Shown: positions 43,498 to 53,110, numbered from the stretch's first letter. The stretch: DNA of 64,000 nt from Devosia faecipullorum (GCF_015158295.1 NZ_JACDXV010000005.1:1-64000); one strand, 5' to 3'. Notes: generated by a model from the letters alone, not told the origin. Translations and numbers: made by a program.

Positions 43498-45783
43498 TTA
43501 AGCCGAAGCCTGCGCCAAGGTCAGCCGGGCCACCGGAACACGATAGGGTGAGCAGGACACATAGTCGATGCCGAGCCCGGCGAAAAACTTGAGCGATACC
43601 GGATCGCCCGCATGTTCGCCGCAAATGCCGATCTTGAGCCTTGGATTGGCTGCCCTGCCCCGCTCGATGGCAATGGCGATCATCTCGCCCACGCCCTTTT
43701 CGTCGATATTGACGAAGGGATCGCGCTCATAAACGCCCTTGCGCTGATAGGCGGCGAGGAAAGTGGGCGCGTCGTCGCGGGAAATGCCAAAGGTGGTCTG
43801 GGTCAGGTCATTGGTGCCGAAGGAGATGAAATCGACCAGCGCCGCGATGTCGCCGACCCGCAGGCAGGCGCGCGGCAATTCGATCATCGTGCCCAGGGAA
43901 AAGTGCACGCGGTCGGAATGAGCGAGCCCGGAATTGTTGAGTACGGCCATGGCGCGTTCGCGCACCCATGCGACTTCGCTGGCGGTGGAAACGAAGGGGA
44001 TCATCACCTCCACGGCCACCGGCTCGGCCTGCTTTTCGCTGGCAGCCCTTGCACCGGCGAGGACAGCCTGCATCTGCATTTGCAGGATTTCGGGATAGGT
44101 GATGGCCAGCCTGACGCCGCGATGGCCGAGCATGGGGTTGATTTCGGCAATCCGCTCCAGCCGCAGCCGCAGGGCGCGGACCGCCACGCCGAGCGAAGCG
44201 GCGGTTTCCTCGATTTCCTCATCGGTGCGCGGCAGGAATTCGTGCAACGGCGGATCGAACAGCCGCACATTGACCGGCAGGCCCTTCATCGCCGCAAAGA
44301 GCGTCGAATAATCGCCGGTCTGGTAGTGCACGAGCCCCGCAATGGCCTTGGAGCGCGCATCCTCGTCTTCGGAGAGGATCATGCGGCGCAGCGCCACCAT
44401 GCGCTCGGGCGAGAAGAACATATGCTCGGATCGGGCAAGGCCAATGCCCTCGGCGCCGAAGCTCAGCGCCGTCTGCGCGGCTTCCACGGTCTCGGCATTG
44501 GTCCGCACCGCGATGGTGCGGCTGGCATCGGACCATTTGAGCATTTTGCCGATGGCCCCGCCGATCTGCGGCTGCGCCAGCGGCAAGGTACCCAGATAGA
44601 CCGCGCCATCGCTGCCATCGATGGTCAACCGGTCGCCGGCGCGGAATTCGCGATCCCCGATCCAGCAGGCCATTTCGGTGGCGTCGACGGCCAGCGTCCG
44701 CACGCCGGCGACGCAGGGCTTGCCGGTGATGCGGGCGATCACCCCGGCATGGCTCGACATGCCGCCACGCGCCGTCAGGATGCCGGTAGCCGCCTTCATG
44801 CCCTCGATGTCGGCCGGGCCGGTCTCATTGACCACGAGGATGCAATGCTTGCCCCTGGCGCGGAGCCGCGCCGCATCCTCGGCGTTGAAAACGATGATGC
44901 CGCTGGCCGCGCCGGGTGAAACACCCAGCCCCATGGCGATGGGCGACACGCCCTCAGGCGATTTAAGGCGCGGGTGCAGAACCTGGGCCAGCCGATTGGG
45001 ATCGGCGCGGGTCACGGCATTATGCGGGGTCCAGATCTTGCGCTCGACGCGATCGACTGCCGCTTCAAGTTCCGCCCCGGCGCTGGCCTGAACCGAGCGG
45101 GCGGAGAGAAATTGCACGTCGCCGCGATGCACGGCGACGAGGCAACTCATATGACGTCCGGCCTTGGCGTCGAGCAGCGCGATCAGGGCATTGACGTTGT
45201 CCGGAAGGCGCGGCAACAGCCCGCCGGTGAGCGGCGCCGGGCCCAGCGCCCCGGTGGTGACATTGCGGGTGACGAATTGCTCGATCGCGCCCTCGGCGAC
45301 GGCCTGCACCAATACGATCTGGCGCGCCCGGTCATCATCGGACCGCACGCCCCAGCCGCGACCGGAAAAGCCGTAGGATTCGAATGCCTGCTTGATGGCC
45401 CGCGCCAGTGGCCGCGCCGGATCGACGGCATCTTCGGGCGCCGCCGGAGCCGCGATGCCGATCCGGGCCGGCATCAGCCCGCCATTGTGGCTGGCGGCAG
45501 AGGTGCGCACGACCAGCATGGGCGGCTTGCCATCCTTGCCGACCAGCTTGAAGAGGCACGCGACCCAATGGGTGCGCAACCTTATGTCGCGGCGACCACG
45601 CTCGGCCTGCAATTCGTCCCAGGCGGCGCGGGTAATGGCGATGGTGGGGATAGTAGGAAAGCCCGCCTCGCCGACGCGAAAGATCCAGCGGGCCTTGCCG
45701 GCGAGCAGTTTGAGCTGGCTGGCGCTCAGGTTCGCGTTCCCCAAAGCGGGAACAATCGCAAACATTTCCTGCGCCAAACTCAC
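43498..45783 (-). CDS. Pyruvate phosphate dikinase-like enzyme with shortened ATP domain
   Basis: The 761-residue protein has the phosphohistidine domain (ILTARGGMSSHAGVIARITG, His345) and a C-terminal PEP/pyruvate barrel (GIGLARSEHMFF, VEVMIPFV, FGTNDLTQTTFG, ICGEHAGDP, catalytic Cys744 in SCSPYRVPVARL). Typical PPDK is about 880-900 residues; here the region before His345 is roughly 100 residues shorter, and the usual GGKGANL and MPGMMDTVLNLG motifs of the ATP-grasp domain are not recognisable. Some ATP-grasp features may remain (VVRTSAAS, IVLVQAVAEG). The GTG at 45783 has AGGAAGG upstream. It may have altered nucleotide use or regulation. Confidence 0.82.
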   Translation of the reverse strand: MSLAQEMFAIVPALGNANLSASQLKLLAGKARWIFRVGEAGFPTIPTIAITRAAWDELQAERGRRDIRLRTHWVACLFKLVGKDGKPPMLVVRTSAASHNGGLMPARIGIAAPAAPEDAVDPARPLARAIKQAFESYGFSGRGWGVRSDDDRARQIVLVQAVAEGAIEQFVTRNVTTGALGPAPLTGGLLPRLPDNVNALIALLDAKAGRHMSCLVAVHRGDVQFLSARSVQASAGAELEAAVDRVERKIWTPHNAVTRADPNRLAQVLHPRLKSPEGVSPIAMGLGVSPGAASGIIVFNAEDAARLRARGKHCILVVNETGPADIEGMKAATGILTARGGMSSHAGVIARITGKPCVAGVRTLAVDATEMACWIGDREFRAGDRLTIDGSDGAVYLGTLPLAQPQIGGAIGKMLKWSDASRTIAVRTNAETVEAAQTALSFGAEGIGLARSEHMFFSPERMVALRRMILSEDEDARSKAIAGLVHYQTGDYSTLFAAMKGLPVNVRLFDPPLHEFLPRTDEEIEETAASLGVAVRALRLRLERIAEINPMLGHRGVRLAITYPEILQMQMQAVLAGARAASEKQAEPVAVEVMIPFVSTASEVAWVRERAMAVLNNSGLAHSDRVHFSLGTMIELPRACLRVGDIAALVDFISFGTNDLTQTTFGISRDDAPTFLAAYQRKGVYERDPFVNIDEKGVGEMIAIAIERGRAANPRLKIGICGEHAGDPVSLKFFAGLGIDYVSCSPYRVPVARLTLAQASA

Positions 45784-45882
45784 GACGACTTTCCTTCCTA
45801 GGCTGAAAACACATATTGCCCATGCCCCGCGCGGCTGCAACAGCACTTGACTTGCCGGGGCTCTGAAAGCATCTGATCTGGC

Positions 45883-46854
45883 ATGGAAAAAAGGCCGCAC
45901 CTCGACATTCTGCTCTGCGCCCCGCGCGGATTTTGCGCCGGCGTGGATCGCGCGATCCAGATCGTTGAACTGGCGCTGAAAAAATACGGCGCGCCGGTCT
46001 ATGTGCGCCACGCCATCGTCCACAACAAATATGTGGTGGAGAGCCTTGAGGCCAAGGGCGCCATCTTTGTCGAGGAACTCGAGGAAATCCCCGATACCGA
46101 GGCGCCGGTGGTCTTTTCCGCCCATGGCGTACCCAAGAGCGTGCCGGCCGAAGCGCGGTCGCGCAACATGTTCTTCCTCGACGCCACCTGCCCGCTGGTG
46201 TCCAAGGTGCATGTCGAGGCGTCGCGCCATTTCGAGGAAGGTCACGAAATCGTGCTGATCGGCCATGCCGGCCATCCCGAAGTGATCGGCACGATGGGCC
46301 AATTGCCGCAAGGCGCGGTCAGCCTCATCGAGACCGTTGAAGACGCCAATCGGTTTGAACCGAAGGATCCGCAGACGCTGGCCTTCGTCACCCAGACCAC
46401 TTTGTCGGTCGATGACACGCGCGAAATCGTCGCCGCGCTCCGGGCGCGCTTCCCGGCAATCAACGGGCCGCACAAGGAAGACATCTGCTACGCTACCACC
46501 AATCGGCAGGAATCGATCAAGGCGGTGGCGCCGCGCGTGGAGGCGATGATCGTGGTCGGCTCGCCCCATTCCTCCAATTCCCAACGGCTGGTGGAAGTGG
46601 CCCTGCGCTCCGGCTGCAAGGTCGCCACGCTGGTGGACCGCGCCAGCGATATCGACTGGTCGCTCTATGACAATCTCGGCTCGCTGGGTGTCAGTGCCGG
46701 GGCCTCGGCCCCCGAAAGCCTTGTGGAAGAGGTGATTGACGCCTTTGCCGAACGCTACAGCGTCAAGGTCGAGACGGTCACCACCGCCGAAGAGCACATC
46801 GCCTTCAACATCCCCAAAATCCTGCGCAGCCTCGAAGCGAATGCGGGCCGATGA
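45883..46854 (+). CDS. ispH: 4-hydroxy-3-methylbut-2-enyl diphosphate reductase
   Basis: The 323-residue iron-sulfur enzyme performs the last step of the MEP isoprenoid pathway, making IPP and DMAPP. The three cluster cysteines are in [24 protein letters not shown] and [10 protein letters not shown], and the catalytic ExN loop is nearby. Full length. Its stop overlaps the rnhA ATG by 4 bases, so the two are co-translated. It is divergent from the PPDK-like gene. Confidence 0.97.
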   Translation: MEKRPHLDILLCAPRGFCAGVDRAIQIVELALKKYGAPVYVRHAIVHNKYVVESLEAKGAIFVEELEEIPDTEAPVVFSAHGVPKSVPAEARSRNMFFLDATCPLVSKVHVEASRHFEEGHEIVLIGHAGHPEVIGTMGQLPQGAVSLIETVEDANRFEPKDPQTLAFVTQTTLSVDDTREIVAALRARFPAINGPHKEDICYATTNRQESIKAVAPRVEAMIVVGSPHSSNSQRLVEVALRSGCKVATLVDRASDIDWSLYDNLGSLGVSAGASAPESLVEEVIDAFAERYSVKVETVTTAEEHIAFNIPKILRSLEANAGR

Positions 46855-47321
46855 GCGATGTGGTCATCATCCATACCGATGGCGCCTGTTCGGGCAATCC
46901 CGGTCCCGGCGGCTGGGGCGCGATCCTGCAATTCGGCCGGCACCGTAAGGAATTGAAGGGCGGCGAGGCCCTCACCACCAACAACCGGATGGAGCTCACC
47001 GCCGCGATCGAGGCGCTTACCGCGCTCACCCGGTCCTGCACGGTCGAAATTCACACCGACAGCCAATACGTGAAAAACGGTGTCCAGAGCTGGATTCACG
47101 GCTGGAAGCGCAATGGCTGGAGAACCGCGGACAAGAAGCCGGTAAAAAATGCCGAACTCTGGCAAGCGCTGGATGAAGCGACCAAACGGCACGAGATTTC
47201 CTGGCATTGGGTCAAGGGCCACAATGGCGACGAGTTGAACGAGCGCGCCGATGAACTGGCCCGCGAAGGCATGGCTCCGTTCAAGCCGCAAAAGGCCGAG
47301 AGCTTCACGCCGCCATTTTAG
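46851..47321 (+). CDS. rnhA: Ribonuclease HI
   Basis: The 156-residue enzyme degrades RNA in RNA-DNA hybrids. The catalytic acids are visible in [16 protein letters not shown] (Asp), [12 protein letters not shown] (Glu), [12 protein letters not shown] (Asp) and [11 protein letters not shown] (Asp), with the basic handle loop [20 protein letters not shown]. Normal length. Coupled to ispH. Confidence 0.97.
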   Translation: MSDVVIIHTDGACSGNPGPGGWGAILQFGRHRKELKGGEALTTNNRMELTAAIEALTALTRSCTVEIHTDSQYVKNGVQSWIHGWKRNGWRTADKKPVKNAELWQALDEATKRHEISWHWVKGHNGDELNERADELAREGMAPFKPQKAESFTPPF

Positions 47322-47432
47322 GGCACTTGCTGTTTCGCGCAGGACGCAGATGCGGGCCCCATCAGTCGGCATCATCCCCTGTCACCTTCCTTCGTCATTG
47401 CCTAGCTTGTCCGGGCAATGACGAAGTAAGGT

Positions 47433-47678
47433 GGTGCTTTCGGGTCTTCCTGCCGGGAGGCAGGCGGGGCTGCTTCAGCTGGCGCGACCGACGCTGTGGT
47501 CCACCACTTCGGCGAGGATGGTTTTCATCTCGCTGTCGGGCAGGGAGGCGAGGGCGGCGATGGCAGCGCTTGCATGGTCCTGCGCCTTGTCCAATGTCCG
47601 GCGCAAGGTGTCGTAGCGGTTGAAGATCGCAACCACCTGATGCACTTCGAGGTCGCTGGCATCTTCGTTGCCGAGCGC
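47433..47678. repeat. Segment duplicated in inverted orientation at 58346-58592
   Basis: These 246 bases cover the 3' end of the polyprenyl synthase gene and about 40 bases beyond its stop. The reverse complement occurs at 58346-58592 with only a handful of differences. The two copies form an inverted repeat about 11 kb apart. Confidence 0.9.
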
Positions 47679-48494
47679 GGCAGCGATGAGAGAGCGTTCG
47701 CTCTCGCTGGCCGCCTGTAGCGCCAGGATGACCGGCAGGGTCATCTTGCCCTCGCGCAGGTCGTCGCCGACATTCTTGCCCAGCGCGCCGCTCTCGCCGC
47801 CATAATCGAGGGCGTCGTCCACCAATTGGAAGGCATTGCCCAGTTCGAGCCCATAAAGCGCCAGTGCTTCGCAGCCTGCTTCATCGGCGCCGCCCGACAT
47901 GGCGCCCACCTTGCAGGCGGCTTCGAACAATATTGCGGTCTTGGCGCGGATGACTTCGGCATAGTCCTCGGCGCTGGTTTCGAGGTCGCCGGTCTTGGCG
48001 AGCTGGAACACTTCGCCCTCGGCCATGACGGCGGAGGCGGCAGAGAGCACGCCCAGCGCCGCGATGTCGCCAGTTTCCACCATCATCATGAAGGCCTGAC
48101 CGAGCAGGAAGTCGCCGACGAGAATGGAAGCCTTGTTTCCCCAGACCATGCGGGCGGCCGGCTTGCCTCGGCGCATGTCGCTTTCGTCCACCACATCATC
48201 GTGCAGCAGGGTCGCATTGTGCATGAATTCGACGGCGGCGGCGAAATTGATGGCATGGCCCTTGCCGCCGCCGAACAGCAGCGCGGCGGCCACGGTCAGC
48301 ATCGGGCGCAGGCGCTTGCCACCACTGTCGATGAGATAGCGGGCCAGTTCGGGCACCATGTCCACATGCGACTGGGCGCGTTGCAGGATCAGGTCATTGA
48401 CGCGCGCCATGTCCGCAGCGGTCGCGGCCATCAGCCGTTCGACCGGGTTCATCTCCAGCGCTTGCTTTTTCTGGGGCAGAACTGACACCGCCAT
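47475..48494 (-). CDS. ispB: Polyprenyl diphosphate synthase (octaprenyl type)
   Basis: The 339-residue enzyme elongates isoprenoid diphosphates for ubiquinone side chains. The first aspartate-rich motif is HDDVVDESDMRRG and the second is LVDDALDYGG, with GGKRLRPML near the N-terminus. The ATG at 48494 (MAVSVLPQKK) fits the family; longer upstream frames are spurious. Product chain length cannot be fixed from the sequence, so ispB is assigned by family resemblance. A 246-base copy of its 3' end is inserted at 58346. Confidence 0.92.
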   Translation of the reverse strand: MAVSVLPQKKQALEMNPVERLMAATAADMARVNDLILQRAQSHVDMVPELARYLIDSGGKRLRPMLTVAAALLFGGGKGHAINFAAAVEFMHNATLLHDDVVDESDMRRGKPAARMVWGNKASILVGDFLLGQAFMMMVETGDIAALGVLSAASAVMAEGEVFQLAKTGDLETSAEDYAEVIRAKTAILFEAACKVGAMSGGADEAGCEALALYGLELGNAFQLVDDALDYGGESGALGKNVGDDLREGKMTLPVILALQAASESERSLIAAALGNEDASDLEVHQVVAIFNRYDTLRRTLDKAQDHASAAIAALASLPDSEMKTILAEVVDHSVGRAS

Positions 48495-48582
48495 TACGTC
48501 CTTGTTGCCTTGTGCGGCAAATCGGGTTGAGACCGTCCCAGCGAGCCATGTAGGATCGCGCAAAACCAGCCAGCCGGGTGCG

Positions 48583-49368
48583 ATGTCCCTAGACCAGCCA
48601 GCCGATCTTGTAAAACACCAAACGCCAACGCGCGATGCCTTTTTGGGCGGCATATTGTCTATGTCACAGCCGCGCAACGGTTTTCGCGCCGGGCTCGATT
48701 CGGTGCTGCTCGGCGCTTCCGTACCGGAAGGAACGAAAAACCTGCTCGATCTGGGAGCGGGAATCGGCGCAGCGGCGCTGGTGGCGCTGGCGCTGGGGCG
48801 GGCCGAGCGGGCGACGCTGGCGGAGCGCGATGCTGACGCCCTGGCCCTGGCGCGGGACAATATTGCCGGCAATGGCTTTGCCGATCGCGCCCTGGCCATC
48901 GAAGCCGATGTCACCGCCAAGGCCGATCTGCGACGGGCGGCGGGGCTGGACGACAATGAGCACGACGTCGTCATCGCCAATCCGCCTTTTTTCGCTGCAG
49001 GACGAGGCACCCTTGCGCCAAAGGCCGACCGGGCCGGTGCCAGGCATATGGCGGTGGGCGATCTCGACCTCTGGCTGCGCTGCGCCGCCTCCAGCGCCCG
49101 GGCGGGTGGCAAGGCGATTGTGATTTATCCCGCCGAAGGATTGGCCGAACTGCTCGCCGCTTTCGCCAAGCGTTTCGGGGCCGTCACCATAATGCCGCTT
49201 GCGCCGCGCCCTGGCGCTGCGGCGACGCGCGTGCTGGTGCGCGGCGTCAAGGGTTCGCGCGCGCCGCTGACCCTGCTGGCGACGCGGGTGCTGCATGGGG
49301 CGGAGGACAATGGTTTTGCGCCCGAATTCGATGCGATTTTGCGGGGAAAAGCGGCGCTCGACTGGTAA
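48583..49368 (+). CDS. SAM-dependent methyltransferase (TrmN6-like)
   Basis: The 261-residue protein has a Rossmann SAM site LLDLGAGIGAAALVALALG and the catalytic motif VIANPPFF (NPPF) of N6-adenine or glutamine methyltransferases. The N-terminal RNGFRAGLDSVLLGASV matches tRNA1(Val) adenine-37 methyltransferases (TrmN6). It is divergent from the polyprenyl synthase gene with about 90 bases between. The ATG at 48583 has little upstream ribosome-binding signal. Confidence 0.85.
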   Translation: MSLDQPADLVKHQTPTRDAFLGGILSMSQPRNGFRAGLDSVLLGASVPEGTKNLLDLGAGIGAAALVALALGRAERATLAERDADALALARDNIAGNGFADRALAIEADVTAKADLRRAAGLDDNEHDVVIANPPFFAAGRGTLAPKADRAGARHMAVGDLDLWLRCAASSARAGGKAIVIYPAEGLAELLAAFAKRFGAVTIMPLAPRPGAAATRVLVRGVKGSRAPLTLLATRVLHGAEDNGFAPEFDAILRGKAALDW

Positions 49369-49414
49369 TTCGCCGCGACCGACCTAAATCTTGCGGAAAA
49401 TCAAAGGAGTGGCC

Positions 49415-50257
49415 ATGAACCAGACGCACGCGCCGAAGCGCCATTGGCTGAGCCGGATCATGCGCCGCAAGCCGGTCATTCCCGTGGTGCGCCTGCATGG
49501 CGTCATCGCCGCCGAACAGCGACCGGGCCGGCTCAATATTGCTTCGGTCGAGCCCCTGCTGGCCCGCGCATTTGCCATGAAGGCGGCGCCGCTTATCGCC
49601 ATCGTCATCAATTCGCCGGGCGGCTCGCCGGTGCAGAGCCGGTTGATCTCCAAGCGCATCCGCGACCTTGCTGACCAGCACGGCAAGCCGGTTCTGGTCT
49701 TTGTCGAGGACGCGGCGGCCTCGGGCGGCTATTTCATCGCCGTGGCCGGGGATGAAATCCTTGTCGATCCGTCTTCCATTGTTGGTTCCATCGGCGTCAT
49801 CATGGCCAGTTTCGGCTTTGTCGGTGCCATTGACAGGCTGGGCATCGAGCGCCGCGTTCATACGGCGGGCCGCAACAAATCCACGCTCGACCCGTTCCTA
49901 CCGGAAAAGCCGGAAGACGTGGAACGCATCAAGCAATTCGAGCTCGATATCCATCAGGTATTCATCGATCACGTGAAGGCAGGCCGCAGGGGGCGGCTCA
50001 AGGCCGACGACGACACCTTGTTCACCGGCGAATATTGGACCGGCCTGCGGGGGATCGAACTGGGTCTTGTCGATGGCATCGGCGATCTTCACGCCACTTT
50101 GCGCGAGCGCTTCGGCGATGAGGTGGTGCTGAGGCATATTGCGCCGAAACGGCCATTCTTCGCGCTGCCCCGGCTGGGATTTTCCGCCCAGTCGATGGTA
50201 GAAGACGTCACCCATTCCATTGAGGACCGCGCCGTCTGGGCGCGTCTGGGGCTCTAG
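49415..50257 (+). CDS. SppA-like S49 serine protease
   Basis: The 280-residue protein has the S49 fold: VVRLHGVIAAEQRPGR, VINSPGGSPVQSRLISKRI, then catalytic Ser in EDAAASGGYFIAVAGDEIL and Lys in GRNKSTLDPF. Short forms like this cleave remnant signal peptides or membrane substrates. No strong signal peptide is seen, so it may act on the cytoplasmic side of the membrane or be anchored by partners. GGAGTGGCC lies before the ATG at 49415. A small membrane protein gene follows after 9 bases. Confidence 0.9.
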   Translation: MNQTHAPKRHWLSRIMRRKPVIPVVRLHGVIAAEQRPGRLNIASVEPLLARAFAMKAAPLIAIVINSPGGSPVQSRLISKRIRDLADQHGKPVLVFVEDAAASGGYFIAVAGDEILVDPSSIVGSIGVIMASFGFVGAIDRLGIERRVHTAGRNKSTLDPFLPEKPEDVERIKQFELDIHQVFIDHVKAGRRGRLKADDDTLFTGEYWTGLRGIELGLVDGIGDLHATLRERFGDEVVLRHIAPKRPFFALPRLGFSAQSMVEDVTHSIEDRAVWARLGL

Positions 50258-50266
50258 GTTTTTCTC

Positions 50267-50500
50267 ATGCTGCTGCGCATCCTGCTTATTATCGGCCTTG
50301 TCCTGCTCATCTATTTCGGCCTGCGCCGCATCTGGCTGGACTGGTCCGGCAAATTCAAGAAGGACGAGGAAGATGCCCGCCTCGCCCGCCGCGAGCGCGA
50401 TCTGGCTGAGCGCCAGCGCCCGGATGTGATCGAACTCAAGCGCGACGAGGACGGTACCTATCGGCCCGGCGGCAAGGACGGGGCCGACAAGCGCCATTGA
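50267..50500 (+). CDS. Small single-pass membrane protein, unknown function
   Basis: A 77-residue protein with one N-terminal membrane helix (LLRILLIIGLVLLIYFGLR) and a highly charged cytoplasmic tail (KFKKDEEDARLARRERDLAERQRPDVIELKRDEDG). It lies 9 bases after the SppA-like gene, so it may assist it at the membrane; this is inference from position only. Confidence 0.7.
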   Translation: MLLRILLIIGLVLLIYFGLRRIWLDWSGKFKKDEEDARLARRERDLAERQRPDVIELKRDEDGTYRPGGKDGADKRH

Positions 50501-50612
50501 CCGTTCGGGGCCGTCAAACTAGAGGTTTGTCCGCCTTGGAGCGTTTCAGGCAAGGTTGCGCCGGCTTCGCGGCCCGGAAACGCGACCAAGCCAATTGCCG
50601 CAGGACTTTATC

Positions 50613-51536
50613 ATGAATGCTCGCCCCGCCCATATGGACCCGAAGAATTCGTTCCAGGGTCTGATCCTGACATTGCAGCAATTCTGGGCGGAACAGGGTT
50701 GCGTCATCCTGCAACCCTATGACATGCAGATGGGTGCGGGCACGTTCCATACCGCGACGACTTTGCGGGCGCTGGGCCCCAGGCCCTGGAAGGCGGCCTA
50801 TGTGCAGCCCTCGCGCCGCCCCACCGACGGGCGCTATGGCGAGAATCCCAACCGGCTCCAGCACTATTACCAGTTCCAGGTGATCCTGAAGCCCTCGCCG
50901 GACAATATCCAGCAGCTCTATCTCGACTCGCTTTCCGCCATCGGCCTTGATCAATCGTTGCACGATGTCCGCTTCGTCGAGGATGATTGGGAAAGCCCCA
51001 CCCTGGGCGCCTGGGGTCTGGGCTGGGAGTGCTGGTGCGACGGCATGGAAGTCAGCCAGTTCACCTATTTTCAGCAGGTTGCGGGTTTCGAATGTTCCCC
51101 GGTGCCCGGCGAAATCACCTATGGGCTCGAACGGCTCGCCATGTATGTGCAGGGCGTCGAAAACGTCTATGACCTCAATTTCAATGGCCGCGAAGGCGCT
51201 GAAAAGGTCACCTATGGCGATGTGTTCCTGCAAAACGAGCAGGAAAGCTCAAAGTATAATTTCGAGGCTGCCGACACCGAAATCCTCTTCCGCCACTTCG
51301 CCGACGCGGAAAAGGAATGCCGCGCCATCCTCGCCAAGGGCGCGGATGGCAATCGGCAGACCATGGCCATTCCGGCCTATGAGCAGGTGGTCAAGGCTTC
51401 GCATAATTTCAACATGCTCGATGCGCGCGGCGTGATCTCGGTGACCGAGCGGCAGAGCTATATCCTGCGCATCCGCGAGCTGGCCAAGGCCTGCGGCGAA
51501 GCCTGGTTGCAGACCGCCGGCGGCGGCGCGGAATAG
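50613..51536 (+). CDS. glyQ: Glycyl-tRNA synthetase alpha subunit
   Basis: The 307-residue catalytic subunit of tetrameric GlyRS. Motifs include [49 protein letters not shown] and [19 protein letters not shown]. The ATG at 50613 is the family start. The beta subunit gene is 3.6 kb downstream, separated by rnk, lemA and a DUF2207 gene, an arrangement seen in some alphaproteobacteria. Confidence 0.97.
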   Translation: MNARPAHMDPKNSFQGLILTLQQFWAEQGCVILQPYDMQMGAGTFHTATTLRALGPRPWKAAYVQPSRRPTDGRYGENPNRLQHYYQFQVILKPSPDNIQQLYLDSLSAIGLDQSLHDVRFVEDDWESPTLGAWGLGWECWCDGMEVSQFTYFQQVAGFECSPVPGEITYGLERLAMYVQGVENVYDLNFNGREGAEKVTYGDVFLQNEQESSKYNFEAADTEILFRHFADAEKECRAILAKGADGNRQTMAIPAYEQVVKASHNFNMLDARGVISVTERQSYILRIRELAKACGEAWLQTAGGGAE

Positions 51537-51607
51537 ACTGGGCGGCGCATCCGCCGCATTGCAGTTTTCGTCATTGCCTGGCTATCCTCGGACTTGATCC
51601 GCGGACC

Positions 51608-51660
51608 GGGCAATCCAGTTCATCGATGCATGGACCACCCGGACGAGCCGGGTGGTGACG
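51608..51660 (+). repeat. Dispersed intergenic repeat, copy 1
   Basis: A 53-base stretch beginning GGGCAATCCAGTTCATCG and ending CCGGGTGGTGACG recurs at 58620-58672 with three differences. It lies between the glyQ and rnk genes, whose ends converge. It contains a short palindrome (CATCGATG). Confidence 0.8.
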
Positions 51661-51684
51661 ATGGATCGGACGATCGAGAACTGA

Positions 51685-52095
51685 TTACTCGGCCGAGACG
51701 GAGGCTTCCACGTCCAGCACGGTCAGCATGTGGCGACGGTCGGCGCGGTCGCGCCAGGTGATGGACTGGCCCTTGCGCAGCCCGATCAGGGCGGTGCCGA
51801 TGGGCGTCATCACCGAAACCTTGCCCTCATCGATATTGGCGTCAGCCGGATAGACGAGAATGACCGACACTTCCTTGTCGTCATTGGTGCGATAGGTGAC
51901 GCGCGAACCCATGCGGGCGACGTCCTCGGGCACTTTCTTGTCTTCGACGACGCGGGCGCGGTCGAGCTCGCCGAGCAGGCGATCGGCCAGTTCGGGCATG
52001 CGGTCGAGACCGGCAATGGCCAGTTCGTTGAGCTTGGTGTGATCGGCCTTGCCCAGCAGGATGGCGGGCGACAGGTCGCGGCGGATTTCGTTCAT
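51685..52095 (-). CDS. rnk: Rnk-type regulator (GreA/GreB C-terminal domain)
   Basis: A 136-residue protein with an N-terminal Rnk helix region (LNELAIAGLDRMPELADRLLGELDRARVV) and a C-terminal GreA/GreB FKBP-like domain (GSRVTYRTNDDKEVSVILVYPADANIDEGKVSVMTPIGTALIGLRKGQ). Rnk binds RNA polymerase near the secondary channel; in pseudomonads it affects nucleoside diphosphate kinase levels. It converges on glyQ. The ATG at 52095 has GGAGAT upstream. Confidence 0.88.
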   Translation of the reverse strand: MNEIRRDLSPAILLGKADHTKLNELAIAGLDRMPELADRLLGELDRARVVEDKKVPEDVARMGSRVTYRTNDDKEVSVILVYPADANIDEGKVSVMTPIGTALIGLRKGQSITWRDRADRRHMLTVLDVEASVSAE

Positions 52096-52454
52096 TGCTA
52101 AATCTCCTCGGGCTCGGGTGCAGGCCAATAGCCGCACGCGGAGCGATAATTATGAATTGGGGGTGACCGGCGCCGGGAATAGGATGTGATATACCTTGAG
52201 CCCTAAACAGGCTCCGGCGAGAGCGTGCCTAGGGCGTCTATCCTGCGAGCAGAATGGTGCAGCGATGGAAAAGGCGCGTTGTCATAATATGAAAGCTAGG
52301 GATTACGTGGCGGAAGTCAAGCCTGCCGGCTAAGCGCGCCGTTGCATTGGCTGGCTTGACCTGACAGTGTTCGCCATAATTCAAGGTTCTTCCGGTTGCG
52401 TCCCGAGCCGCTGAGCCGTTGTTTTCTGATCGGGTTGCTTGGGAGTTTTCGCCT
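52096..52454. other. 359-base intergenic region between rnk and lemA
   Basis: No gene found. The region must hold the promoters of rnk (leftward) and lemA (rightward). A hairpin can form at 52200-52235 from GCCCT/AGGGC plus an inner AGGC/GCCT, not followed by a T run. A TTGACC at about 52356 lies upstream of lemA but no well-spaced -10 was found. A small RNA is possible but unproven. Confidence 0.5.
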
Positions 52455-53009
52455 ATGGAATGGGTCATCTTAGCGATAGTGCTTGGCCTCGCCGGCTACG
52501 CCATCGTCATTTACAATAGCCTGGTGTCCAACCGGCAGATGGTGAGAGAAGGCTGGTCGGGCATCGATGTGCAGCTCAAGCGCCGCACCGACCTCATTCC
52601 CAACCTGATGGAAACGGTGAAGGGCTATATGGCCCATGAGCGCGAAACGCTCGATGCCGTGGTCAGCGCCCGCGCTCGGGCCACGAGCGCCGCCGCCGCG
52701 GGACCGGAAGCCCGCGCCAAGGCCGAAGGGGAGCTTTCCGCTGCCCTGGGTCGCCTGCTGGCTATTGCCGAAGCCTATCCGGACCTCAAGGCCAATACGA
52801 CCTTTCTCGAATTCCAATCCGCCTTGCAGGCCACCGAAGACGAAATCCAGATGGCCCGCCGCTATTACAACGGCGCGGTGCGCAATCTGAATATCCAGGT
52901 GGAAAGCTTCCCCTCCAACATCATCGCCAATGCGTTCAAGTTTACCCAGAGCGAATATTTCGAGCTGGAAAACGACGCCGAGCGCGCTGTGCCGCAGGTG
53001 AAGTTCTAA
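52455..53009 (+). CDS. lemA: LemA family protein
   Basis: The 184-residue protein has an N-terminal membrane helix (MEWVILAIVLGLAGYAIVIYNSLV) and a LemA helical domain (REGWSGIDVQLKRRTDLIPNLMETVKGY, ANTTFLEFQSALQATEDEIQMARRYYNGAVRNLN). The family is membrane-anchored with unknown activity. It is followed by a DUF2207 membrane protein, a standard pairing, so the two probably work together in the envelope. Confidence 0.93.
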   Translation: MEWVILAIVLGLAGYAIVIYNSLVSNRQMVREGWSGIDVQLKRRTDLIPNLMETVKGYMAHERETLDAVVSARARATSAAAAGPEARAKAEGELSAALGRLLAIAEAYPDLKANTTFLEFQSALQATEDEIQMARRYYNGAVRNLNIQVESFPSNIIANAFKFTQSEYFELENDAERAVPQVKF

Positions 53010-53089
53010 TCTGGATTTGAAGGGGCGGGCACAACCCGAGGCCCTTGTGAGCCGCAGCGCCGGCCGATAGCGCCGCACCCCCACCCCGA

Positions 53090-53110
53090 CCCTCCCCTCA
53101 AGGGGGAGGG
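53090..53110. repeat. GC-rich hairpin between lemA and the DUF2207 gene
   Basis: Arms CCCTCCCC and GGGGAGGG enclose a 5-base loop. The sequence resembles small intergenic palindromes common in Rhizobiales genomes. It may modulate the ratio of the two gene products or be a repeat element. Confidence 0.6.

Noticed and set aside
45784..46797. N-terminal extension of the PPDK-like ORF to 46797
   Set aside because: The extension is antisense to ispH. The GTG at 45783 has a good ribosome binding site and the extension does not supply the missing ATP-grasp motifs.
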